30,304 nucleotides of DNA from Planctomycetota bacterium (GTDB lineage Bacteria > Planctomycetota > Planctomycetia > Pirellulales > Pirellulaceae): NCBI GenBank assembly GCA_024274855.1, contig JAJSAJ010000166.1, positions 1 to 30,304 of the forward strand, given 5' to 3'. The translations under genes were made by a program, and so were the position numbers. Below, one piece after another: positions 1 through 7,972 of this stretch (its first letter is position 1; each line of letters begins with the position of its first letter). Below the pieces are notes generated by a model. The model searched no databases. It was not told the DNA's origin and worked only from the letters and a program-made list of their open reading frames with translations.

Positions 1-501
1 ACACGTGTCGATTCGTCGCAGATTCCGAAGCCCGAATTGGAGCCGGTGCCCGAAGGCGATGCCAAGCCGAAGGAGGCCGAAAAGAAAGATTCGGCAAAAG
101 AGGATAAGAATAAGAACGAAGAATCGGATGGCAAGAAGGAAGGCAGCGACGATAACAAGGCTGGAGACGATAAATCGGACCTTGAGCTCAAACGCGAGCA
201 GATTCGGAAAGAGAATCAGCGAAAAACTGACCAATATGAAGAGAGTATGAAGAAGGCGCGGGACAAAGTTGCGGAACTGAATTCACGATTCGCGGACTGG
301 TACTATGTCATCGCCGAAGACGAATATAAGAAGATCCATATCACACGCGATGATCTGATCAAGGAAAAAGCGTCAGCCAAAGAAGAAGGGTACGATATCG
401 ACGCGTTCCGGAAACTTGAGGAAGACGGCTTGAAGAAGAAAGCAGAGCCGAGTTCAAGTGGGGCTGGAGGGCCCATGCCACAGTTTGGGGGCCCACGCTG
501 A
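1..501 (+). CDS. DUF4340 domain-containing protein, C-terminal part (5' truncated by window)
   Basis: The frame is open from the first base to the TGA at 499-501, so the gene starts upstream of the window and only its last ~166 codons are visible. The first half of this piece is a very charged Lys/Glu/Asp-rich linker (roughly residues 15-65 of the visible part). It is followed by a helical stretch and then a compact block containing RFADWYYVI and YKKIHI. From memory that block resembles the end of planctomycete DUF4340 proteins, which usually lie beside GldG/ABC-type membrane transport genes. The tail is Gly/Pro-rich (GAGGPMPQFGGPR). The family has no established function, and I see no catalytic motif. 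The main uncertainty is the family name; that the frame is coding is fairly secure because of its consistent composition. Confidence 0.62.
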   Translation, partial: TRVDSSQIPKPELEPVPEGDAKPKEAEKKDSAKEDKNKNEESDGKKEGSDDNKAGDDKSDLELKREQIRKENQRKTDQYEESMKKARDKVAELNSRFADWYYVIAEDEYKKIHITRDDLIKEKASAKEEGYDIDAFRKLEEDGLKKKAEPSSSGAGGPMPQFGGPR

Positions 502-699
502 CAACAACCCGTCGTGACCCGAGTCTGTCGCGCTGAATGGCCCATTCCCCTTGGCGCCCTTGGAGCATCCTGTTTCGTGGGAGTGTTGAACGGCCTTTCA
601 TAAGCTTCGGATCGGAGCACCCAAGGTCGCGTGCCTGGGGGTACCGTGTTGGCCAGCGACACGTTTTGAGAAACGGCTCTTGTTGTGCGGAGGCGGCCT

Positions 700-1674
700 G
701 TGGATGCTGAGCAGACTGCAGTTGCGGGGCAGAGTGGACAGACCTCGGTGTTGACGGCCACATTGGCCGATTCGGAATCCCCGTCTTTGACGCAGCCACC
801 GGTCCGTTGGCGCGAGTTGTTGGTGCTGGCGGTACTGGTCGTCTTAAGTGACCTGACGGTCTATCGCGGGGAAGGGTTTGCCGGGCTTGCACTGTTGCTG
901 ATCTCGCTCGTGCCACTTCTTTGGTTAGCCAAACCTTCAGGGGCTCGCGATATTAGGGGGGCTGTCTGGACTGGTGCGATGCTGGTGATACTTGCCGGCA
1001 GGATGGTCTGGTTGGGGACTGTCTCGCAAGTTGTTATCGGCGTGGGTCTGCTCTTTGGTTTTAGTCTCTTGCTGGCCGGTGCCTGCCCATACGTACTCGA
1101 TGTCTTGCTCTTTCCCGCTCGCCTTGTCGTCGGAGGTTCGCAAGGAAGCGTCTTCATTCTGCGAAGCGCAACTCGGCTGTGGAGCACTGGGATCCGGCGG
1201 CATCGGGCGAGTCATTCTCAAACCTGGTTCCGGTTTCTGAGCGTCATCTTGCCGTTGGGCGTGGTTGTCGCATTTAGTCTGCTGTTTGTGCTTGCGAATC
1301 CTGATCTGTTGGATGCACTCGGGCGGAATGCTCAGCGAGTGATTGATGCGATACGAAACTGGGTCTTCGGCCAGCTGCCTCCGGTATCGGAGCTGGTTTT
1401 TTGGGTGGTCGCCTTGTGGCTTTCGATCGGCTTGGTTCGCCCGATGGTTATCAGGCCTGTGGTCAGCGGTACGTCCAAGTCGGTGACGAAAAAACACTGC
1501 GACAGTTCGAGTCGGCGCGATCCCCCTGGTATGCGACGTGCCGCAATACACTGGCTGCTGTCAGCGTGTTGTTTGCCATCTACCTGGTGTTTGAGTTCAA
1601 CACGCTTTGGTTTCGCCAGTTTCCGGTCGGTTTCTGTTACTCGGGTTATGCGCATCAGGGTGCTGCCTGGCTGA
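700..1674 (+). CDS. DUF4173-type membrane protein, N-terminal part of a frame-shifted gene
   Basis: This is the first half of one gene that continues in another frame at 1401-2372. I chose GTG at 700 because CGGAGG at 688-693 is an excellent ribosome binding site 6 nt upstream; an upstream GTG at 685 lies before that site. The protein has hydrophobic segments containing LLVLAVLVVLSDLTVY, LALLLISLVPLLWL, GAMLVILAGRMVWLGT, LSVILPLGVVVAFSLLFVLAN and FWVVALWLSIGLV, so it is an integral membrane protein. The sensible reading ends near the A-run at 1489-1494. Beyond it this frame gives low-quality, Cys/Ser-rich sequence up to the stop at 1674, while the family-like sequence continues in the -1 frame. 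The function is unknown. Whether the break is real decay or a base-calling error cannot be told from the sequence. Confidence 0.6.
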   Translation: MDAEQTAVAGQSGQTSVLTATLADSESPSLTQPPVRWRELLVLAVLVVLSDLTVYRGEGFAGLALLLISLVPLLWLAKPSGARDIRGAVWTGAMLVILAGRMVWLGTVSQVVIGVGLLFGFSLLLAGACPYVLDVLLFPARLVVGGSQGSVFILRSATRLWSTGIRRHRASHSQTWFRFLSVILPLGVVVAFSLLFVLANPDLLDALGRNAQRVIDAIRNWVFGQLPPVSELVFWVVALWLSIGLVRPMVIRPVVSGTSKSVTKKHCDSSSRRDPPGMRRAAIHWLLSACCLPSTWCLSSTRFGFASFRSVSVTRVMRIRVLPG

Positions 1675-2372
1675 CGATCGCCCTGGCTCTGGCTACCGTT
1701 GTGTTGTCGGTCGTGTTTCAAGACGAGATCTTGCGTGATCCAAATGTGCGAAAGCTGCGAAATCTGGCATGGATCTGGTCGATGGAGAATTTCTTGCTGG
1801 CAGTTGCCGTCTATCATCGGCTGCATATCTATATTGGTTTCAACGGTTTGACACGGATGCGAATCGTGGGCCTTTTTGGGATGTCGGCGGTTGTTGTCGG
1901 CTTTCTGCTCGTGCTTTGGAAGATTGCTTTCAACAGGTCGTTTCTCTGGCTTGTCCATCGTCATGCATGGACGTTGGCGATGGCGATCTACTTGTTCGTG
2001 TTGACGCCGGTTGACGCGATCGTGGTCAGCTACAATGTGCGCCGAGTTCTTGCGGGTGATCCGGCTCCCTCGGTTCAAATAAGCGTGCACGAGATCAATT
2101 CGGAGGGCGTCTCATTACTGCTTCCGCTCTTGCAAAGCGAGAACAAGGTCATTCGCGAGGGTGTGCGCGCGATGTTAGCCGATTTCGACGACCAGTTGAG
2201 GCAGTCGGTCGAGCGTCGGCGGCGGGCAGGCTGGACGGCTTTTCAAATGGCGGATCGGCGACTGTTTAGACGGCTGCAAGCGGAATCGCAGCAGTGGGGG
2301 GAATGCCGGGATTTGGTTGTACGGCAGGAGAAACGCAAGCGGTTCGACAAGTATGCTTACCATTGGTACTAA
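1401..2372 (+). CDS. DUF4173-type membrane protein, C-terminal part of the frame-shifted gene
   Basis: This is the second half of the gene starting at 700. The meaningful sequence begins at about 1494 (TLRQFESARSPWY); the in-frame ATG at 1401 is probably accidental. Blocks typical of DUF4173 proteins as I remember them are YLVFEFNTLWFRQFP, a Tyr/Ala motif YSGYAHQGAAWLT, IWSMENFLLAVAVYHRL and FNGLTRMRIVGLFG. Several further membrane segments follow, then a soluble tail (VQISVHEINSEG onwards) with Arg-rich helices ending in YAYHWY. If one A were added to the A6 run at 1489-1494, the two pieces would join as one protein of about 558 residues. The function is unknown. The stop is the TAA at 2370-2372. 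Confidence 0.62.
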   Translation: MGGRLVAFDRLGSPDGYQACGQRYVQVGDEKTLRQFESARSPWYATCRNTLAAVSVLFAIYLVFEFNTLWFRQFPVGFCYSGYAHQGAAWLTIALALATVVLSVVFQDEILRDPNVRKLRNLAWIWSMENFLLAVAVYHRLHIYIGFNGLTRMRIVGLFGMSAVVVGFLLVLWKIAFNRSFLWLVHRHAWTLAMAIYLFVLTPVDAIVVSYNVRRVLAGDPAPSVQISVHEINSEGVSLLLPLLQSENKVIREGVRAMLADFDDQLRQSVERRRRAGWTAFQMADRRLFRRLQAESQQWGECRDLVVRQEKRKRFDKYAYHWY

Positions 2373-2639
2373 GGACCTGCGCGGAGATAAGTTACCGGAT
2401 TGATGTTGAATTGATACCTACAAATAGAGCATGTGTTGTCGAGCTATCCGGTAGATAATTGTCGCGCAGCGTCTAACGTCGCGTCAGGTTGGGGGTTGGA
2501 CCCGGAGCCCGTGTTGTGCAGAATGTCGTGAACAACATAGTTTCGGTGCTTGGAGCGGCGGCAGCGAGTGCCGCTGTTCAAGAGAGGTAAACCGATTTGG
2601 TCCGCCCGTATCGATTCATAGCTTAGAACAGGTCATTTT

Positions 2640-4025
2640 GTGGATACCACAACGAAACATCGACATGAGGGCCCACATCGCGGCTCGCTACTCGTTATTT
2701 TCCTGACGGTCTTTATTGATCTGTTGGGGTTCGGGATTGTTTTGCCACTGTTGCCGATCTATGGCGAGGAATTTGCCGTGCAACACGGCTTGTCGCCAGC
2801 TCAGACTGGGTGGATCATCGGTCTGTTGATGTCGAGTTTCTCGATAATGCAGTTCATTTTTCTGCCATTATGGGGACGGCTTTCCGACCGGTACGGGAGA
2901 CGTCCCATTCTGATGGTGGGGCTTGCTGGATCCGTTGTGTTCTACACGTTGTTTGGATTGGCCACGGTATGGCGCAGCCTCACCTGGCTGTTCGTAGCCC
3001 GCTTGGGAGCTGGGATTGCGGGCGCCACAATCTCGACCGCTCAGGCCTACATCGCCGATACAACGACAGCCAAGAACCGTGCCAAGGGCATGGCGCTGAT
3101 CGGCGCCGCGTTTGCATTGGGGTTTACCGTTGGGCCCGTGATTGGAGCGGCATCCTTGTTAGTTGGTGAGGGGGCTCAGTTCAGTCCGTGGCCTGGCTAC
3201 GTCGCCGCGTTGTTATCCGCGTTTGCGTTCTTGCTGGCTGTCTGGCTGTTGCCCGAGTCGCTTGATGTTGAGCAGCGGCACCATTCGCGTTGGACGCTGT
3301 TGGATCGCAGTGCGTGGGGCACGGCGCTCGCCGTTCCCTCGATCGGTTTGCTGTTGTTGACATCGTTCATTGCAGTCATGTCGTTTGGCAGCTTCGAATC
3401 GACATTGGCCTTGGAAGTCAAGACGCTTTATCAGGGAGTTGTTCAAACAGGGGGAACCACGGGTCTGCTGTCCGGTTTCATTCGAACTGTGCGGGGGTTC
3501 GGTTACAGCAGCAGCGATGACATTCAATTGGTCGTTGTGCTTGGTACATTCACGTATCTGGGGCTGATTCTTACGATCTCACAGGGGTTTCTGGTGCGTC
3601 GAGTTGCCGGGCGCGTCTCCGAGGGCGCGATGGCGTTCGGGGGAATTCTGGCTTCCGTGGTCGGATTCGGTTTGTTTAGCGTGGCTGTTCAGCGATCCGG
3701 ATACGGATTACTTTGCGTGGCGATGGCGGTGATCGTAGTCGGATTTTCGTTTGTAACGCCATCGCTTCAATCGCTGATATCACGACGCACCAGTTCCCGG
3801 CGTCAGGGTCGGGTCATGGGTGTTGCACAGAGCATATCATCGCTGGCGCGAATCGTCGGGCCGGTCGTCGGAATTCGGTTGTTTACGCAGTCGCCTCCTC
3901 TTCCATCTTGGGTATCGACGGCAGTGATGGTCATCGCACTGCTGTTTTTGGTGGTTGCCGTTCGCGCGGGGGTCGATCATGTGGCGACACAGTCCGAACG
4001 GGAACCTAGTGGCGATGTGATCTGA
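2640..4025 (+). CDS. MFS transporter, DHA1/TetA-like
   Basis: This is a 461-residue major facilitator superfamily protein, predicted to be an inner-membrane secondary transporter with about 12 membrane segments. The signature loop between TM2 and TM3 is present as GRLSDRYGRRP (about residues 80-90). It is followed by the LGAGIAGATISTAQAYIAD and GAAFALGFTVGPVIGA blocks of the proton-antiport DHA1 branch (TetA-like). A region at about 235-300 is longer than usual and joins the two halves. The start is GTG at 2640 with only a weak ribosome binding site. The substrate cannot be deduced; resistance-type efflux or metabolite export are equally possible. The gene stands alone, convergent with the propeller gene to its right. 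Confidence 0.85.
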   Translation: MDTTTKHRHEGPHRGSLLVIFLTVFIDLLGFGIVLPLLPIYGEEFAVQHGLSPAQTGWIIGLLMSSFSIMQFIFLPLWGRLSDRYGRRPILMVGLAGSVVFYTLFGLATVWRSLTWLFVARLGAGIAGATISTAQAYIADTTTAKNRAKGMALIGAAFALGFTVGPVIGAASLLVGEGAQFSPWPGYVAALLSAFAFLLAVWLLPESLDVEQRHHSRWTLLDRSAWGTALAVPSIGLLLLTSFIAVMSFGSFESTLALEVKTLYQGVVQTGGTTGLLSGFIRTVRGFGYSSSDDIQLVVVLGTFTYLGLILTISQGFLVRRVAGRVSEGAMAFGGILASVVGFGLFSVAVQRSGYGLLCVAMAVIVVGFSFVTPSLQSLISRRTSSRRQGRVMGVAQSISSLARIVGPVVGIRLFTQSPPLPSWVSTAVMVIALLFLVVAVRAGVDHVATQSEREPSGDVI

Positions 4026-4093
4026 TCGAAACGTCGTCGGGTTGTTTCGTGCCATGTTTTGGCCAACAACCAGTCCTACTATTCCAAATCATT

Positions 4094-4126
4094 GCGAATA
4101 ACGTCACGGGAATATTCGCGAGAATA
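4094..4126. terminator. Possible bidirectional terminator: alternative hairpins in the convergent gap
   Basis: The gap between the convergent MFS and propeller genes holds GCGAATA (4094-4100), TATTCGC (4113-4119) and GAATA (4122-4126). The middle segment can pair perfectly with either neighbour, so two alternative hairpins are possible. Downstream of the second on the + strand is an AT-rich stretch (catttattt) but no clean U-tract. The position suits termination of both genes; the short stems make this tentative. Confidence 0.25.
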
Positions 4127-4185
4127 GTCGCATTTATTTGAGGGATGTTTCGGATCACCGAGTTCTCCGGAAGCCCCCTGATTTT

Positions 4186-5448
4186 TCAGGAACCCGGTTT
4201 CGATCCGAGGCAGAAGAGGTGCGAGACCGTTCGCAGGAACATGCGTCCGTCAGAGACGGCGGGTGTGGCGCGGCTCGGTTCGCCCAGCGGGTTGCGGCCG
4301 AGTTCTTTGAAACGCCGGTCGGCGGCCAGCACAATCACGGTTCCTTTTTCATTGATGCAATAGATTTTGCCTCCGGCAACAATGGGGGAGCCTGAAAAGG
4401 CGGCGTTCAGGCGTTGGTGCCAGACGACCGTACCGTCGGCCGCTTCGATACAGGTTACGAATCCCCGGTCGTAGAACAGGAATACAAGGTCCCGGTATGC
4501 GACCGGCGTCGGTACGTAGGGTGCATGACGAGTGATCTTGTAGGCGACTTTCGGGGTTTGGCCGGCACGTACGGCAACCAGGAAATTTCCGCCGCCACCG
4601 GAACCGTTACTTCCGAATACCAGGTCGTTGACCACGATCGGTGAGTTGACATTGCGCATTTTGAAGACGCTGATGTTCCAAAGTGGCGTGCCGGTTCGAG
4701 CATCGAGGCTGAAGATGCCATCGGCCGTGTTGTAGCAAATCAATTGTGCTTTTCCGTTATCGGGCTGATAGATGCAGGGTGTGCCATAACAGACTCGTGT
4801 TGTTGTTCGGGGTGTTTTCCAACGGAGCTTTCCGGTCTTGCAATCAAATGCCATCATGAAGCTCTTGCCGGGTTTCTGTTTGGGGCGGAGTTGTTGCGCT
4901 TGTTGCGAGTTCGAGAGGATGACCATGTCTTCGAAGACAATAGGTGAAGTTCCGAATCCATGTTGGGTGACGAACGGACCCAAGTCATTTGTCCAGACCT
5001 CACGGCCATCGTGATCAAGAGCCTTAAGGGTCAGATGCTCGGGTGTCGCCCACGCCACATAGACATGATTCGCATCGACGGCGGGAGATGAGGATGCGAA
5101 TGTGTTGCGAAGATGCAGGTGGTGCGAAGCCGAGCGATATTGTCGTTGCCAAAGAGTTTTTCCATTGCTCGCGTCAAGGCACAGAACGTGCTGGGTAGCC
5201 GAATCGGCTTCGGCGCTCGTCACGAAGACGCGCTGATCCCAAATGACGGGCGACGCGTGTCCCTTGCCAGGTAATTCGATTGTCCACAGGTAATCGCTTT
5301 CTGCCCATGAAGTCGGGAACGACGCATCGTCGCTCTGTCCGGTCCCATTCGGACCACGGAAGCGGGGCCATGGGTCAGCTCGGGTGATGGATGCGAATGC
5401 CGTTGCGACGATGCAGGTGAGAAGGATGCAGGTGAGTCGGATTTGCAT
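4186..5448 (-). CDS. Secreted PQQ-binding-like beta-propeller repeat protein
   Basis: This 420-residue protein begins with a signal peptide (positive MQIR, a hydrophobic core, cleavage probably after ASITRA), so it is exported. The mature part opens with PWPRFRGPNGTG, the usual entry of planctomycete PQQ-like propellers. It then shows repeated blade motifs of the type LDASNGKTLWQRQ, FDCKTGKLRWKT, LDARTGTPLWNI and IEAADGTVVWHQR. These W-containing blades fold into a beta-propeller; most homologues of this kind bind no PQQ and have no known enzyme activity. AGGAA lies 9 nt before ATG 5448. It is transcribed in the same direction as the sigma54 activator upstream, 179 bp apart, so it may be a downstream partner, but no promoter motif was seen. 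Confidence 0.85.
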   Translation of the reverse strand: MQIRLTCILLTCIVATAFASITRADPWPRFRGPNGTGQSDDASFPTSWAESDYLWTIELPGKGHASPVIWDQRVFVTSAEADSATQHVLCLDASNGKTLWQRQYRSASHHLHLRNTFASSSPAVDANHVYVAWATPEHLTLKALDHDGREVWTNDLGPFVTQHGFGTSPIVFEDMVILSNSQQAQQLRPKQKPGKSFMMAFDCKTGKLRWKTPRTTTRVCYGTPCIYQPDNGKAQLICYNTADGIFSLDARTGTPLWNISVFKMRNVNSPIVVNDLVFGSNGSGGGGNFLVAVRAGQTPKVAYKITRHAPYVPTPVAYRDLVFLFYDRGFVTCIEAADGTVVWHQRLNAAFSGSPIVAGGKIYCINEKGTVIVLAADRRFKELGRNPLGEPSRATPAVSDGRMFLRTVSHLFCLGSKPGS

Positions 5449-5627
5449 GGGCTGGTTCCTGTCTGTGGACGCGATGGCCAGGTGGGTAGGGAGCTAGTCT
5501 GCTATCGGCCAGTATAACTGCTGGTGCGGCTCGTGTCCTCGTCCGGTGAGCCACGCGTTGTTCGATGGCGTTTTTCTCTTACCGAGCCACAACGACAAGA
5601 TCAGACACGATCGTCGCTTGCTCACGT

Positions 5628-7682
5628 TTAGCGTTTGATGCCGTATTCTTCCAGTTTACGGTAGAGAGTGGCCCGGCCGATACCGAGCATTTTCGCGGCC
5701 TCCGGAACGTTGTGTCCTGTTCGGGCGATTGCTTCTCTGATTAGCTTCTGTTCCCAGTGATCGAGTCGCAGGCTTTCAAACTCGGTATCAGGTGTTGCGT
5801 CTCGCAGGCCCAGATCCCCCGGTTCGATCTCCGTCCCTTCGGCCATTACCACGGCACTGTCGATGACGTTTCGCAGTTGGCGCACATTACCGGGCCATCG
5901 GTAGGAGAGCAGTTTTGCGCGCGCCGCATCGGAGAGTACCAGGCCGGGGCGCCCGTGCTGCAACTTAAAGTGTTCGAGAAAAAACTGTAATAGTCGTTCG
6001 ACATCGCTTCCACGTTCACGGAGCGGCGGAACTTGTAGTTCAAAAACGCTTAATCGATAGTATAGATCTTCGCGAAACTTCTTCTCGCGGACGACTTCCG
6101 CAAGGTCGCGATTGGTCGCGGCAATGACACGTACGTCGACCTGCACTTCTTGCGTTGCCCCAACAGGCAGAAATGGGTGGTTTTCAAGGATTCGCAGTAA
6201 CTTGGCTTGCCCTTCTAATGTCAACTCGCCAACTTCGTCCAAAAACAATGTGCCGGAATGTGCCTGCTGAAACCAGCCGAGATGGTCGGATTCGGCGCCC
6301 GTGAATGCGCCCCGCTTATGGCCGAATAGCTGACTCTCCATCAAATCGCGTGGGATCGCGGCACAGTTGACCGACAGCATGGGGCGGTCTGCCCGCGCAC
6401 TCGCCTTGTGCACGGCGCGGGCGACCAGTTCCTTGCCGGACCCGCTCTCGCCACGAATCAAGATACAGCCTGTCGCACGTGCGATTTTTGCAATCGTCGA
6501 TTTAAGTTTCAGCATTGGCGGGCTATCGCCAATCAACTCATCGAACTGGGCCGGCTTGGCTACCAGACGTTGGTGTTGTGTCGCCAGAATTGCTTGCTGG
6601 CGGGCACGTGCCAGGGCAATCACCACCAAGTTGGTCAACGAGATGGCGATGTCGAAATCCGACTGTTCGAAACGCCCCCGTTCCTTGTAGAGATGGATGG
6701 CGCCGAGCGTCGTTTTGTCGTGGACCAACGGCACGCAAATAGCGTCGGCGAAATGATCGAGGGTGGCAGTGTTTTCCATTGCCGATTGATTGTCAATCCA
6801 GACGGCATGCCGCTTACTGCAAACAACGTCGGTCAGCGATTTGCTGAGGTTGACGGTGTCCGAGGCGTCGGGCGGGACCAGTAACTTTGGTTTCAAATCA
6901 CCTTCATCGCTTACCCATAAAAAACCGACGACCGATGCCTTGGTGCGGCGAAAGAGCAAATCGAGCGAGCATTGTACGACTTCATCGGGATCTTCGAGTC
7001 CGAGCAACTGGATGCTTAGCTCGTGAAGCACCATGAAGTCGCGAGCCGTTTCCGGGTTCTGTAGCGACGTGACCGTGTTGCTGTCATTGGCCAGAGGGGT
7101 CCGCTGGACCGGCGTGTCACGGACGATTGTCTGAGTCAGTTCAGGATCCAACAGCGAGACATCCGTTGGTCTTGAGTCGGATTGATTAAAGGAAAACTCG
7201 GTCGTACCTGCCTTTATCAAGCAGCCATCGATTAGCTGGGCTTCGTCAATTTTTTGGCTGTTGACGTAGGTGCCGTTGCGGCTGTCGGCATCTGAAATCC
7301 ACCAGCTGTTGTCGTGGTAGGTGATAATGGCGTGCACGCGCGAGCAGAGGGGATCGGACAGGACGATATGGCACTCCAGGCCGCGTCCAATTCGATTCTC
7401 GTCGTTCTTTCTCAGAACATAACTCGAACCGTCTCGCGTTCCGCCGAGCAGTGTCAGGTAGGTGTACAGGTCAGATTGCAAGGAAATGGCTCGCAAAAAG
7501 TGGGGGTGAGTGACTGTGTGCGGAGAAACACGGGATCCTTGCCGAGCGCACAGGCCCAACATGTCGAATATACCAGGGAGCCAAGGTGCGGGGGAAGCGG
7601 CGAGAGAGGGTGAAAATGGCTTGGTTTCGGCCAATTTTTCGGCTTGCAAATACTTCCCTTGGCGGAAATACCCATTATGCAT
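5628..7682 (-). CDS. Sigma-54-dependent transcriptional activator with FHA and GAF domains
   Basis: Residues are numbered from ATG 7682. An FHA domain lies at about 75-165 (RIGRG, SRVHA, NGTYVN, the phosphothreonine-binding loops). A GAF sensor lies at about 215-360. An AAA+ sigma54-interaction module spans about 382-610, with Walker A GESGSGKE, the sigma54-contacting GAFTGA loop, Walker B GTLFLDEVGEL and an arginine-finger segment FREDLYYRLSVFE. A Fis-type helix-turn-helix ends the protein (AAKMLGIGRATLYRKLEEYG). It should open sigma54 promoters in response to Ser/Thr phosphorylation and/or a GAF ligand; there is no receiver domain. ATG 7682 was chosen for the GGAG 7 nt upstream. The ~70 residues before the FHA domain look unlike a domain, so a later start such as ATG 7562 is possible. 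The frame is also open upstream to 7871. Confidence 0.88.
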   Translation of the reverse strand: MHNGYFRQGKYLQAEKLAETKPFSPSLAASPAPWLPGIFDMLGLCARQGSRVSPHTVTHPHFLRAISLQSDLYTYLTLLGGTRDGSSYVLRKNDENRIGRGLECHIVLSDPLCSRVHAIITYHDNSWWISDADSRNGTYVNSQKIDEAQLIDGCLIKAGTTEFSFNQSDSRPTDVSLLDPELTQTIVRDTPVQRTPLANDSNTVTSLQNPETARDFMVLHELSIQLLGLEDPDEVVQCSLDLLFRRTKASVVGFLWVSDEGDLKPKLLVPPDASDTVNLSKSLTDVVCSKRHAVWIDNQSAMENTATLDHFADAICVPLVHDKTTLGAIHLYKERGRFEQSDFDIAISLTNLVVIALARARQQAILATQHQRLVAKPAQFDELIGDSPPMLKLKSTIAKIARATGCILIRGESGSGKELVARAVHKASARADRPMLSVNCAAIPRDLMESQLFGHKRGAFTGAESDHLGWFQQAHSGTLFLDEVGELTLEGQAKLLRILENHPFLPVGATQEVQVDVRVIAATNRDLAEVVREKKFREDLYYRLSVFELQVPPLRERGSDVERLLQFFLEHFKLQHGRPGLVLSDAARAKLLSYRWPGNVRQLRNVIDSAVVMAEGTEIEPGDLGLRDATPDTEFESLRLDHWEQKLIREAIARTGHNVPEAAKMLGIGRATLYRKLEEYGIKR

Positions 7683-7972
7683 ACAATTCTCCGGCCCGAC
7701 CCCAGCTGGCAAACCTTGCCCATTTTTCGTTGTCGGTCTACGATAATTGCGACGGTTTCGGGTGATACCAGGCACGCGTGTGTCGGATCGGGCACTGTTG
7801 GGGCCCGGGTGGACACGTTCAATGCCGTGGCATATGTGGGCATCGCGTCTGCCCACCGAATGGACGTCCATGTCCCCGTTTGCCGGTTGACTAGCGTCTG
7901 CCCGCTGATTTGGGGGACGCGAGTATCTGTCTTACTTGTTTAGTTGCGGCTTGGCCGCTTTAGGGAAAAACA
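7683..7972. other. Divergent intergenic region between activator and S41 protease
   Basis: This 290-bp gap separates the start codons of two divergently transcribed genes, so it should hold promoters for both. I see no convincing -35/-10 pair and no sigma54 -24/-12 element. Its right end carries AGGG 8-9 nt before the protease ATG. If the activator starts further upstream, at 7871, most of this stretch would be coding, but the reading there looks unlike protein. Confidence 0.4.

Noticed and set aside
1489..1495. Programmed -1 frameshift at AAAAAAC
   Set aside because: The heptamer is out of phase: the frame read is AAA AAA CAC, so the P-site tRNA would have to re-pair on GAA. A lost A in the run explains the break more simply.
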